This document shows positions 36,847 to 46,907 of a DNA stretch of 64,000 nt, one piece after another (the first letter of the stretch is position 1; each line of letters opens with the position of its first letter). The stretch lies in the NCBI GenBank assembly GCA_039111635.1, contig JBCAQO010000009.1:434001-498000 (forward strand), in the 5' to 3' direction. Under the pieces are notes generated by a model. It was not told where the DNA came from. It did no database searches and worked only from the letters and a program-made list of their open reading frames with translations. The stretch is from Heterobasidion occidentale. Lineage: Eukaryota > Basidiomycota > Agaricomycetes > Russulales > Bondarzewiaceae. The position numbers and the translations under genes are program-made.

Positions 36847-38249
36847 CTAGACAGCCTCCTTCGAGCGCTGCGCTTGAGCAGCTGCAGACTCGGCTTCGGT
36901 GACGAGGATAATGTCGAACTGCAGAAGCTTGAACTTCTTGTCCTGCGGGAACCCGCGCTTGCGCGCTTCTGCCGGATCTTCCACATCTGAGAGGTTCTGC
37001 ACAGTCTCTTAGTTCCGTCTCGTTGACATAATATGTGCGATAACGCAGCACGATCGAGAGGGACATCTGAAGGAGGGTACGTACCACAACGAGAGACTTC
37101 TTTACGCCAAAGACGGCATCGCTCGTGATGTAGGGGTCGCCGTCGGGGTACAGCGCAGTCGTGAGCTTTTTGAACCCGGGCGCCTCGATCATCATGTGCA
37201 AGTGGTTGGGGCGCATGTTGTGGCGGCCGAGCTGGAGGAGGAGATCGCCGACGGGACCCTGCCGAGAACTCGTTCGTCAGCTGCGATCGACTGTGCACAT
37301 GGGATATGATACGTACGTCGCCCGGGATGGGGTACGCGACGGGGACTACAGCGCGGTAGCCGAACGAACCGTCGGGACCAGAGCGAAGGCGGCCGCGACA
37401 GTCAGCCTGGGTGCGGCCGGCGTACTGAGTGTCATAGAAGCCTGACGGGCGAGTGTTACAAGTATGGCCTCGATTGCAATAAATTGATATACATACCATT
37501 GGCATCGGTCTCCCAAGTCTCGATGACAGCGTCGGGGATGGGGATCCCCTCAGTCGTGAGCACCCGCCCCTCCACGTACATGTACTCGCCTTTCCCCTCC
37601 GACGCGATCGAGTCACCTTGAGCCACTACGAGAGACTCAGCTCCGATCCCCGAAAAAGCAAAGCTATGACACCCTGTTACATACCATCTGGCGCATCTTC
37701 GGTGAAGAAAGGTCCCAGAACGCTGCTCTCCGTCGACTTGCCCACGAGCGGATTGTTAAGGGCGTCGACAAGGGCCGATACGCCGAGAACATCGGATAAG
37801 AGGATGAATTCCTGTCTGATGGGCGTGCATATCTGACCGGTCCGCGTCAGGAAGTTTATCGTCGCCATCCATTCTTCCGTGGTGATGCTACAGATCGTCT
37901 GCGTCGATTCGTCTATGTATACGAGAAGCAAGGCGGACGCACTTGGTTTCACTAACGAATTCGTGCAGTTTGGATATGAGGTTATGGAAGATGAACTTGG
38001 TCCTCCTGTAATTAAATCAGCCCCACTGCGATGCGGATCATGTCTGACAGAGCATACGGGTTCGGAGCAAGCTCTGTGAGCTTCAGCAAGTTGCCTGATG
38101 ATCTCTGGCCTGTCAGGCAGCTGGAAGGACAATATCAGCACACATCGCGGGTATAATCAAGCTACACGCACGGGGAGATCCAGGTTTGGCGCTGGGATGC
38201 CGTTGGACACGGCTCTGCCTTCGAGGATGGGGGCGTCTTGGCTGGACAT
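36847..38249 (-). CDS. Intradiol ring-cleavage dioxygenase (catechol/hydroxyquinol type), about 324 aa
   Basis: Non-haem Fe(III) enzyme that opens catechol-type rings between the two hydroxyls, feeding lignin-derived aromatics into the 3-oxoadipate route; the substrate could be catechol or hydroxyquinol. Cytosolic, no signal peptide. Eight exons: 38172-38249, 38058-38120, 37943-38005, 37685-37887, 37497-37616, 37317-37441, 37085-37258 and 36847-36996. The N-terminal dimerisation domain has FIFHNLISKLHEFVSET and FLTRTGQICTPIRQEFILLS. The catalytic domain has SSVLGPFFTEDAPD, TDANGFYDTQYAGR, GYRAVVPVAYPIPGD and RHNMRPNHLHMMIEAPGF, which supply the expected Tyr/Tyr/His-x-His ligands, and DAVFGVKKSLVV near the end. 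One base too many sits in the G run 38058-38060 at the end of exon 2; one fewer gives 975 nt in phase. Confidence 0.92.
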
Positions 38250-38700
38250 GTTTGTTTGCTAGTTCAAGCGTCAAGTCGGCTGGTATTTATGGCAGCAGAG
38301 AGTCGAGAGCACGGAATATGCATTTCGGCAAGCTAGCATGGTTAGCCATAAAAGGGGTGCATGTTCCGGTCGTCCAAGTCAGCAGATGTCTCTGTTTGAA
38401 CATTTTGGCCTCACGGTGTAAGCCATTACAGCTAATGCTGATTATTATTCTTTTCTTTGGCCGCCGAGCTCGTTGGCAGTGGTGGGTTTGAGACTGTTTG
38501 CAGATCCATCGCTCAATCGCGTGTCCCTCCTTTGAAAGTGGAGGCAACGCTGTTTAATCGCTCAAACCGTGGTCCTGCCATTGGTCGTGTGATGATCTTA
38601 TCAGATAAACATGTAAGATAAGATGTACGTCATTTGCGTTGCACTTTCAGAGCGGCTTCAGCTTGACTCTTGACGTCCTTCTCATACTTATCAGCAGGTC
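38250..38700. promoter_or_regulatory. Divergent spacer between dioxygenase and cyclo-ligase
   Basis: 451 bp between divergent starts. On the dioxygenase side, CATAAATAC at about 38281-38290 (minus strand) is TATA-like and about 35 bp from its ATG. No gene was recognised. Confidence 0.4.
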
Positions 38701-39730
38701 ATGGCAACAGCGGCATTGCTACAGAGCCAGAAAAAGGCTCTTCGCAAGGCCGTTTCTGCCACCCTTCGGGCTCTGCCATCGGTAGACGTCCATACACAAT
38801 GTCTGTAGCATTTTCACTATCTGCAAATCACCACCTACCCGCCGCAACTGAATGCGGGCTCATTGTCCTCCCCTTCAATTACACTTCATACAAAGCAATT
38901 TGAACTCAATTACTCTCTTCACAGCGCGCGCTATCACCGAGAGAATCCTGTCCTCCCGCTTCTTCGAAGAGAGCAGGTCCATTAGCTGTTACCTTAGTAT
39001 GCCTACAGCCGAAGTCGATACCTCTCAGCTCGTGCCTGAGATTCTGAGCTCTGGTATGTGGATGCACCATATGCTCACACTGGTATAATGCAGACTGAGC
39101 GGAAGGGAAGACACTATATGTGCCCAAGGTTGACTTGTCAACAGAAGGGCGGATGGAGTTCTTAAAGGTTTACGGGCCAGAGGATCTCGAGTCGTTCCCT
39201 GCTGGCCTTTGGGGGATCAGAGAGCCTACGGGTTATTGGAAAGATCAGAAGAGGATGAGCGGTAAGTACGTTGTAACCCTTTTTTTAAACTGCTTTGCTA
39301 ACGCCCAATAGCTATGGATGCCGACAGTGATCCTCTCGACGTGATTCTTCTTCCAGGTCGGTAGTCTCTGTCCATGCGTGCCATGTGGACCAATGTCACA
39401 TACGACATTTTTTGCCAGGCATCGCGTTTGACCGTTCGATGTCTCGCCTAGGTCACGGGAAAGGTTATTACGATCGCTTCATGTCCTCTTACGCTGCATT
39501 TGCGGAAAGCCAAGGGAGAAAGAGGCCTTTATTGGGTCAGCTTGCTCCACGTTTCCACTATCTGAATATCGAAATGACGGCATTAATCGTTCTTTTCCTT
39601 CACACTGTCAGTTGCCCTGGCATTGAGACAGCAGATTCTGGAGGAATATGTACCATCGGGGGAGCACGATTGGAAGGTGGATCTTATCATCAGTCCAGAC
39701 GAAGTTCTGGGCAGGAGTTCCCTTGTATGA
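38701..39730 (+). CDS. FAU1: 5-formyltetrahydrofolate cyclo-ligase, 221 aa
   Basis: ATP-dependent conversion of 5-formyl-THF to 5,10-methenyl-THF, the only route recycling this folate. Six exons: 38701-38800, 38925-39053, 39106-39261, 39312-39356, 39419-39535 and 39612-39730, total 666 nt, all phases consistent. The basic N-terminal helix is QSQKKALRKAVSATLRAL. The folate/ATP region has ISCYLSMPTAEVDTSQLV, KTLYVPKVD and LWGIREPTG. The phosphate-binding signature is GIAFDRSMSRLGHGKGYYDR, and the end is DWKVDLIISPDEVLGRSSLV. Intron 1 is 124 nt, about twice the local norm. The frame is unbroken and length is typical. Confidence 0.93.
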
Positions 39731-39964
39731 ATCTCGTAAATGCAGGTTTAAGTAACTATCGCCGTACTCAAAATAGGTACGCCATGAGGATGTGGTCAAA
39801 CGGGCTTGACAGGCGTATATATGGTTACATGAGGGCGCCTCAATCCTATATAGAACTCGAATGACAATGAAGCCACAAGCGAGGCCCCGGTCGCTGACTC
39901 TCAAGTTTTCATTTCGCGCATCTTCCCCCCAACCTGGCGAACCTATCAGTACCGTGACGTCCCA

Positions 39965-41354
39965 TTAAATTTCTGGAACGTTGTCGGAACGCACCAGCTC
40001 GTAGGCTTCCTCGCTGCTTCCCGGTCTGTTCCCTGGTGACGACAGGAGGCGCAAAACTCTACGAAAGGGCGTATTCACACGTCAATACTGGCTCGAGCAT
40101 TCAGACTACCCATGTACAAGAAAAATGTCACCCTGTTGTTCGCGAGTCTGGGACAATGATAATTCGATGCGTACGGCTCGCTGGTAGATACGCAGCTCCT
40201 GTAAAGAAGCTAGCGTGAGCCATGCATAATCGACGATATGGTCGATGGTGCGCTCAGACCAAAAATTACCGACCAAGCTGAGGGACTAAAACGGCACGTG
40301 AGCCTGTGTCAAAGTTTGCGGGAGACCCGTCCGGGTTGAGCAGCTTTGTGGACATATGGTTTGTGACTACCACCTGTCAGACCAGGCGGTGAGGCGATGC
40401 GATCGCAATCCATACGTTCGAAAAGGGAAGCACTGCCTACCGAAAGATTTCGCGAAGCACAGAGCCGCGACAAAGTCTGCCTCACGAGTGCAAGCAGCGA
40501 GCTCCGCGTGGACGGTGACATGTCGGAATCATGCTGGAAGGGGAACCAAATCGAGTTGAGGACGAGAAAAGAAACCTGTGAATGATTGCGTGATCATGGC
40601 ACTTAGGATGTAAGGAAAGCGCCCGAGGTGAATGCGTACCGTCGGATGTCTATCCAAAAAGGCAGGGAGGTTGTGGAGGAAAACGAGAAATTCAGATGCA
40701 GTGTGAAGCGAAAGGTAATGGACGAGTCTATTAGGTTTTCCTGTGGGAGAAACTCGAACGTTTGTGGGATATAAGGCGGGCACGAGGACTTACGAGACAG
40801 GGCTCTCCAAAGAGCAGCAGGACTTGTCATATTCTGCATGTCTATAGGTACGGGAATTACCATGAGTTACGAGCGTCTGATGCTACGTTCGACAGGGCTG
40901 ACCAATAAACAAGACACTTTGATTAGCTCCAACGGCCTCATGGACGAAATCTATTGCGAGGGACTCTTTACGAGTGCCCGGAGGACCAGAGATCTCAAGA
41001 ACATGGCCGCACGGTAGTCCGCCATCTAAAAGCCTGTCAAGAGGCGCACAAGAGGATGTGTATCTTCTTGAAGTTGTAGATGTAATCAAGCTTGCTGCCG
41101 ATTGGCCCAATCGTGGTGTTGCAGGTTTAGGTTTTTGGATGGCCGTGAGGATCGATTGAGAAGTTTGAAGAGGAATGTTGAGGTCTTTTCTGGGGCAGTA
41201 AGCAGATGTGCACATAGTAGAGCAGTTGCACACCTTGAGCCAGTCTTTCCGGGTTGGAAGATGAAACCTCTTCCACCGTGCTATATCCCGCTCTTGCAAG
41301 CGCGGATAGGGTTGATGGGGACAAAGACAGGGCAAAAAGCGGTGTTGACGACAT
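39965..41354 (-). CDS. RAD51/RecA-family DNA repair paralogue (RAD51C/RAD57-like), about 317 aa
   Basis: Recombination mediator paralogue expected to help load Rad51 on single-stranded DNA; nuclear. Eight exons: 41234-41354, 40903-41189, 40794-40841, 40640-40740, 40441-40575, 40274-40373, 40132-40198 and 39965-40058. The N-terminal helix-hairpin-helix-like block is LSPSTLSALARAGYSTVEEV. The core starts RRYTSSCAPLDRLLDGGLPC, then HVLEISGPPGTRKESLAIDF, a Walker A position with altered residues, and VLFIDMQNMTSPAALWRALS. A Walker-B-like FLVLNSIWFPFQ, then VTNHMSTKLL and the C-terminal PQLGAAYLPASRTHRIIIVP and GVLRLLSSPG follow. One base is missing in the T run 41186-41189; with it the sum is 954 nt in phase. 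It shares a 390-bp divergent promoter with the RRM gene. Which paralogue it is was not settled. Confidence 0.85.
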
Positions 41355-41744
41355 GCGTGGACTCTTCAACGTGTGATTTATGGATACATGCTCGTAAGTT
41401 CCAGAGGTACTAGAAAGCAAGGATCCTTCCGAGGAACGAGCAAGTTGCTGTCCAAGCATGAGGCGCGGTCGCGACAACTTGTGATCGACCTATCACGTAA
41501 TGAGAACGTGATCTTCGGACTGGTCACGGACACGACGCGTCTGGGGCGTGGGAAGTTCCGTCATGAATCCCGCCGCCGCCGTTCAAATTGGCAGTGTCAG
41601 ACTCATCCCTCTTGTTCACTCCTTCCACTTCTTGCTCTCGCCGCCCCGCTGCGGTATTCTTCTACTTAAACTTTATTCCCTCATTTTTTTTGTTATCGCC
41701 TTGCATCTTTTAATAACGTCTTCGTAATCTTACAGAGGGATTTC
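41355..41744. promoter_or_regulatory. Shared divergent promoter (RAD51 paralogue / RRM gene)
   Basis: 390 bp between two ATGs on opposite strands. The RRM side is T/C-rich with TTTATTCCC-like tracts at 41670-41730. No defined motif was proven. Confidence 0.4.
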
Positions 41745-43562
41745 ATGTCGGCGTCGAACCCTGTGTTCAAGTTTCCTCGCGAGGCAAATGCCGTGAGTGT
41801 CGAGTATAGCTGTCCGAATGGTAAGAGGTTTCTTCGAAGACTATACAGTCATCTTCCTGACCTGGCGGGAAGGATCTACAGTCACTCGGCGTCAAATTGT
41901 AGACCTTTTCACCACTTTAGTCGGTGAGTCCTATAGCGGATGCACAATACCTCTCCCATTCATGAAGAGTGTTCAGGTGACATCAAGAGTGTCGAAGAAC
42001 AAGGTAATGGACGCTGCATGGACGTGACCTTTCACAGTCACGACGCTGCCAGGTATGTCCAGTCTTGCTCAGTCTTTGTTTGTCGGGAGATCTTCAACAC
42101 CATCCCCAGGAAAGCGCTTTGCATGTCGGGATACACTGTGGCGGGGATACCACTGTAAGACAAAAACTATAAGCAATTTGCCTGTGCTCATTGAACTTGA
42201 ATGTTGTACAGTAATGTGACGGCTATGATGCCGCCGCGGCTGCCCCGCAACTTTAGCCATACGAAGCCGACAGATACGCGTCGCAATCTCTATGTCCTTG
42301 GGTTGCCATTCGATTTGTCCAAGTAAGAAGATCTGTCTTTTTGTGCTCTGAAAACTTAATGCGTTGCAGGTCGGAGTTCGCAGACCTTTTCTCGCGCTAT
42401 GGTACTGTTTCGCACTGTGTCATCCTCGCTACGGTCGACAATGCTTCTCGCCGACGAGGGTTCGTCGTGATGTCGAGCAATGCGGAAGCAAGGGTTGCCA
42501 TGGCTGCATTATCTCGAACGGAGATCAGGCAAGTCTATCGAGGTTGGCCTTACTGAGCTAGCTAACAAGTCGCAGTGGGAGTGTTATCGATGTGTCTTGG
42601 GCCGTTGTGCAACGTTCGCAAGGTGCTATTTCAACTTTTTGTTGTATATTCACGAACTCAGATCCCCTCTTTCAGGATTTCTTGATGGGGGAGATCGCGC
42701 AATGGTATTAGCTATTTTTAATGCATCGCATCCCAGTGTTCGGGATAGTTGTTAACTGATCCTGGGTTTCAGCCACCCCGTGATCCTTCTCCTGAAGATG
42801 TGCTCGATCAACACCAACCAATGGCTATTCTGCAGTCGCCGACAGGGGTAACCACCTTGCTCGTAACAAACTTGCCAGTTGTTCTATTCTGGCAGGCCGC
42901 TGATCTGGAGCCTCTGTTCTACCCTTTCGGCGAGGTCAAAAAAATTGAGAGATTGCCCTCCTCTCCTTCGTCTTCTGCGTCTTACTCTCCTGTGATGTCC
43001 GTGGTCGTTACCTATGCTTCTGCTAGTACCGCCCAGGAGGCAAAGAATATTCTTCATGGACAAGTATATGCTGACCAAACACTCTGTGTCGAATTCGTTA
43101 CGCCCTCCGGTACTTCCTATGGACACGCGACTAGTAACTTTGGAACAGGGATTGGACCAACTCTTTCTTCTGGGAAGCTTCTGAACCCTCGTGCTTCGCC
43201 CTTTGTCTGCGACACTGCGTCCTCTCTTTCGGCCCCTCCCACTTGCTCTCTCGTTGAACCTCGCTTCGATTACTTTGGCTCCGCAAAACCGGTCTCGGCC
43301 GGAATGGCGACACCTCAACACCTGTATAATGCGACATCACCACCGACTTTCTCAGTTCCCTTCCCTGTTAGCGGTATGCCTTCGCGGACTCGCTCTGCTG
43401 CCTCTTGGTACGTTGATCGGCTTGAACCTCGGCGTCTGTTTCGACAACGCTGAGGCTTGCTATAGGTGGAGCGCCGATGCTGCCTCCCTTCCAATAGCTC
43501 GTGAACGGCGGCCCCAGTTTTCTCGAAACATGTACAGCGAAACATCCTTCTCTCACGCATAA
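41745..43562 (+). CDS. Multi-RRM RNA-binding protein, about 476 aa
   Basis: Putative RNA-binding regulator of a basidiomycete family; targets unknown. Eight exons: 41745-42052, 42110-42154, 42212-42322, 42370-42528, 42576-42622, 42676-42704, 42773-43407 and 43466-43562. RRM 1 is seen as DYTVIFLTWREGSTVTRRQI with DLFTTLVG and MDVTFHSHDAAR. RRM 2 is RRNLYVLGLPFDLSK, then FADLFSRYGTVSHCVILATV and RRRGFVVMSSNAEARVAMAA. RRM 3 is TTLLVTNLPVVLF, then LFYPFGEVKKIERL and VVTYASASTAQEAKNILHG. A Ser/Pro-rich tail follows. Two compensating run-length breaks lie in exon 1 (AA at 41823-41824 one too many, GG at 42003-42004 one too few); the sum of 1,431 nt is unaffected. Intron 4 (42529-42575) starts with GC. 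Confidence 0.85.
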
Positions 43563-44065
43563 TTCTCGATCAATATTCCAATGATGTCCATGACCAACCA
43601 TTCTCTCCTTTTCTGCACGTGGAACTCTCTCACTCGTCTGTCAACAACAAGCTTCTTATGGATCACGCAAAAAGACTAGATGCCCTTCCCCACTTTTTAA
43701 GTGAGTTCTGCTTGCGCATGTCACCAAAAGCTTGCATCTGACATGATCAAGTACCCACAAGCATTTTTTTGTTTTACATACCATGATAGTGCAATACGTT
43801 TTGTATATACCCTGCTTCCTCCTCTCATTTGCGAGTTGTATTTTTTTTGTTCGATATGAATTTGAGTCAAATTTGATAATAAACGCGCGGGCACGTGACA
43901 AGGCATAACGCGACGCGATGTTTGCGTCTCTTTTCTTGTTTTGGTCTTGGCTTAGACGCTTGGGCGTCTAAATCACTGTGGACTCGCCAACCTTTACGGA
44001 AGGCCACTTATCTATGTCGACGGCTGCCTCATCTCTCTCCCACCCACCACATTGATTTAATTCTA
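43563..44065. other. Intergenic region upstream of EXO1
   Basis: 503 bp between two same-strand genes. The first half is probably the 3' untranslated region of the RRM gene. No coding signal was recognised. Confidence 0.4.
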
Positions 44066-46907
44066 ATGGGAATATCTGGACTGCTACCTCTTCTCAAATC
44101 CATCCACGTCCAGAAACACCTTTCTGAATTTTCGGGACAGACATTGGCGGTCGACGGATATGTTTGGCTACATCGCGGGGCGTATGCATGCGCGACAGAG
44201 TTGGCGACAGGGAGGAGCACGAGAAAGTGAGTGAATTGTGAATGAGGACCTGGTAGATGCACTGTTTGGTCGGCGAAGACCGTTGCATGGGACAGGATCG
44301 CACTTCAAGGCTTTGGCAGCCAAGCGTCTGCACGTACTGACCACCTTTACACGATGCAGATACGTGGACTACGCAATTCAGAGGGTGCGGCTGCTTCGGC
44401 ACTACGGAATCCAACCGTATCTGGTTTTCGACGGCGGACCATTGCCTGCGAAGCGAGGGACCGAGAACGAGCGAAGAGAACGGCGCGAAGAGAACTTGAT
44501 GCGAGGCAATGCGCTTGCGGCCCAAGGGCGTCATGCACAGGCCAGGGAGCTCTACTGCAAATGCTTAGACGTGACGCCGCAGATGGCGTATCAATTCATC
44601 AAGGTGTGTTCGTCGTCATCTGGGTTCGCCGGCTCGCACGCATGACTGAGCTATGTTAGGCCCTGCGAGCGGAAAATGTTCCGTACATTGTGGCACCTTA
44701 TGAGGCCGACGCCCAGCTTGCCTACCTTGAGCGCACAGGAGTTGTCGATGGCATCATCACGGAAGACTCAGATTTGCTTGTCTTCGGGTGCAAGAACGTT
44801 CTGTTCAAGCTTGACTCCGTCTCGGCAACCCTCACCTCGATATCCCGAAAAGACTTTAGCTCCGTCAATGATGCTTCTGGCGGGCTCTCCCTCCGAGGCT
44901 GGTCTGACGTCGAATTTCGCAGTATGGCTATTCTCAGCGGGTGTGACTACCTACCAAGTATACCTGGGGTGGGCCTGAAAACCGCGTGGACTCTGTTGAG
45001 AAAGCACCGGACTGCAGAAAATGTGATTCGCGCACTGAAGCTGGAAGGCAAGAAGGACGTCCCGCGCGGATACCTCGAAGCGTTCAAGTTGGCCGAAAAG
45101 GTATTCTTGCATCAGAGGGTGTACGATCCCGCGCAGGAGAAACTTGTCTACTTGCACCCCATCCCGGACGGTGAAGTGTGGAAGGCGGAGCAAGAAGCTT
45201 ACTTCGGCGAGTACGTTGCCACTTTCCCAGTATACTTGGGCAAGTCATGATATTTTGCAGGGACATTGAACCGACTCTGGCAAAGAAAGTGGCACAAGGC
45301 GATGTCGACCCTATCAGTCTTCTAGCCATGGTCGACATCAACCCTTCCTTTATGCCCCATACCGTCAAGCCCCTTCCACTCACGTCTACCGACCTCAACC
45401 GGTCGGCTAAGGACAAGGGGAAACTCCCCGCGAAACTGAAGACCGAGAACATCCTCAATTTCTTCAGTAAGTCAACCCATCTCCACACCATCGTCGGAGC
45501 TAATAGCTGTCATATACAGCGCCCAAGGCAAAGGGTAGTGTGGAGCCAAAGAGCACGTCGCAGCACCAATCTACGACGCCTAAAATCATTGCAGGCCGTG
45601 CCAGTGGCAAGCGGTCGCTGACGGACGTCATGCGTGAGGATATGACGGCAAAGCGGAAGAGACAAAGTGACGCAGAAGAAGAAGCAGAGAACCTTATCCA
45701 TGCAAAGCCGCTTCTTCGCTTCCGATACGCCAGTTTCAGGGCCCTCCCGTCAAGGAAGCCAACATTTTTCCACTGTGTTCGACAACGATGACAAGGTGGT
45801 TCAGGACGAAATGATCGACCCAGTGACGCAGGAAGACGGGTACCTTTCCCCCGCTGAATCCATCTCGCATTTTGACCTCTCGGACGTCTCTTCACCTGCG
45901 CGCCCTAAAGACAATGATCGCAAAAATCAAAAGCACAAATGGGCAGACGACGACTTTGGTGATGTAGATGTGCTGTCCAGCCCGACAGCAGACCGGACGT
46001 ATGACCCGCAGCTGTCGGAGACATCACCCCGGCTGTTGCCCATCAGGTTGTTTTCTCCGCGACGGGAACGGCCTCCTAGCCGTGAAGGCAGGTCGGAGGT
46101 CGTGCTTGTTCCAGATTCGCCGGCACGGGCACCCATGCGGACAGACACTGGAATGGAGTTCAAGCATCAGGGCCCAGATCTTCGGAAGGTTTTTGTTGAT
46201 CGACAGGAGGACGCAAGCAGTGACATCGAGATGGATGAGGGCCTTGATGATGATGTGGCACCGACGCTTCAATGTTCACTAGGGAGCACAGGAACTACCG
46301 CATCGATGTCGGGACCTGAAACACCTGTTGATGTCGACGTGATCGATGTCGACGTGGAGGAGATCGACCTGGATAAGGCGGCTGAAAGCGGCCGTGCGAG
46401 ACAAGCGGCTGTCGCAAAGGGGTGGTGGGCGAAGTGGGCCGGCGGCGGCGCAAAGGCGGGAAAGTCAAAGGTAGGTTCGACATCCTATTCGACGTCTTCC
46501 GACCCTTGGCGTTCGACGCTAATGAGCATTATCCTTCTCCCGCTGCGACGTCCGCGCATCAGCCCATATCGCCGCTCAAACGCAGGGACACGACCGTCAT
46601 CAGCGCCAGCACGCCAGTCGGGCGGCACGAAGTGTTCAGGTTCCGGCCGCAGTCTGCGCCCACCAAGAGCTCCTCGTCAAAGTTTCCCAAAGCGAAGCCG
46701 AAAGCCCGACCACAGACGGCACGGAGGAGCCTGGTCTTCACGGAGTCGATGGATATGATCACGCTCAAGCCACAGTCTAGGCCGACGGATGGCATGGGTA
46801 AGAACGGCGTGTTGGGTGCTGGCAGGCAGAAGCCAGTCAATGCAAGTGTGCGCACAAGGGAACACAAAACCTCCACGACTGCCATGACTACTGGAGCACC
46901 CGTCTGA
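44066..46907 (+). CDS. EXO1: Exonuclease 1 (Rad2/XPG family), about 818 aa
   Basis: 5'-3' double-strand DNA exonuclease and flap endonuclease for mismatch repair, end resection and meiotic recombination; nuclear. Six exons: 44066-44226, 44360-44603, 44660-45210, 45261-45466, 45520-46470 and 46563-46907. The XPG-N domain starts directly at MGISGLLPLLKSIHVQKHLS, with FSGQTLAVDGYVWLHRGAYA and YGIQPYLVFDGGPLPAKRGT. XPG-I has ENVPYIVAPYEADAQLAYLE and GVVDGIITEDSDLLVFG. The helix-hairpin-helix is ILSGCDYLPSIPGVGLKTAW. All expected acidic metal ligands are present by position. The C-terminal half is disordered and acidic (DVDVIDVDVEEIDLDKAAE), as expected for partner-binding tails. One base too many in the A run 45704-45706 breaks the frame after the catalytic core; one fewer gives 2,457 nt. 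Intron 5 is 92 nt. Confidence 0.93.
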
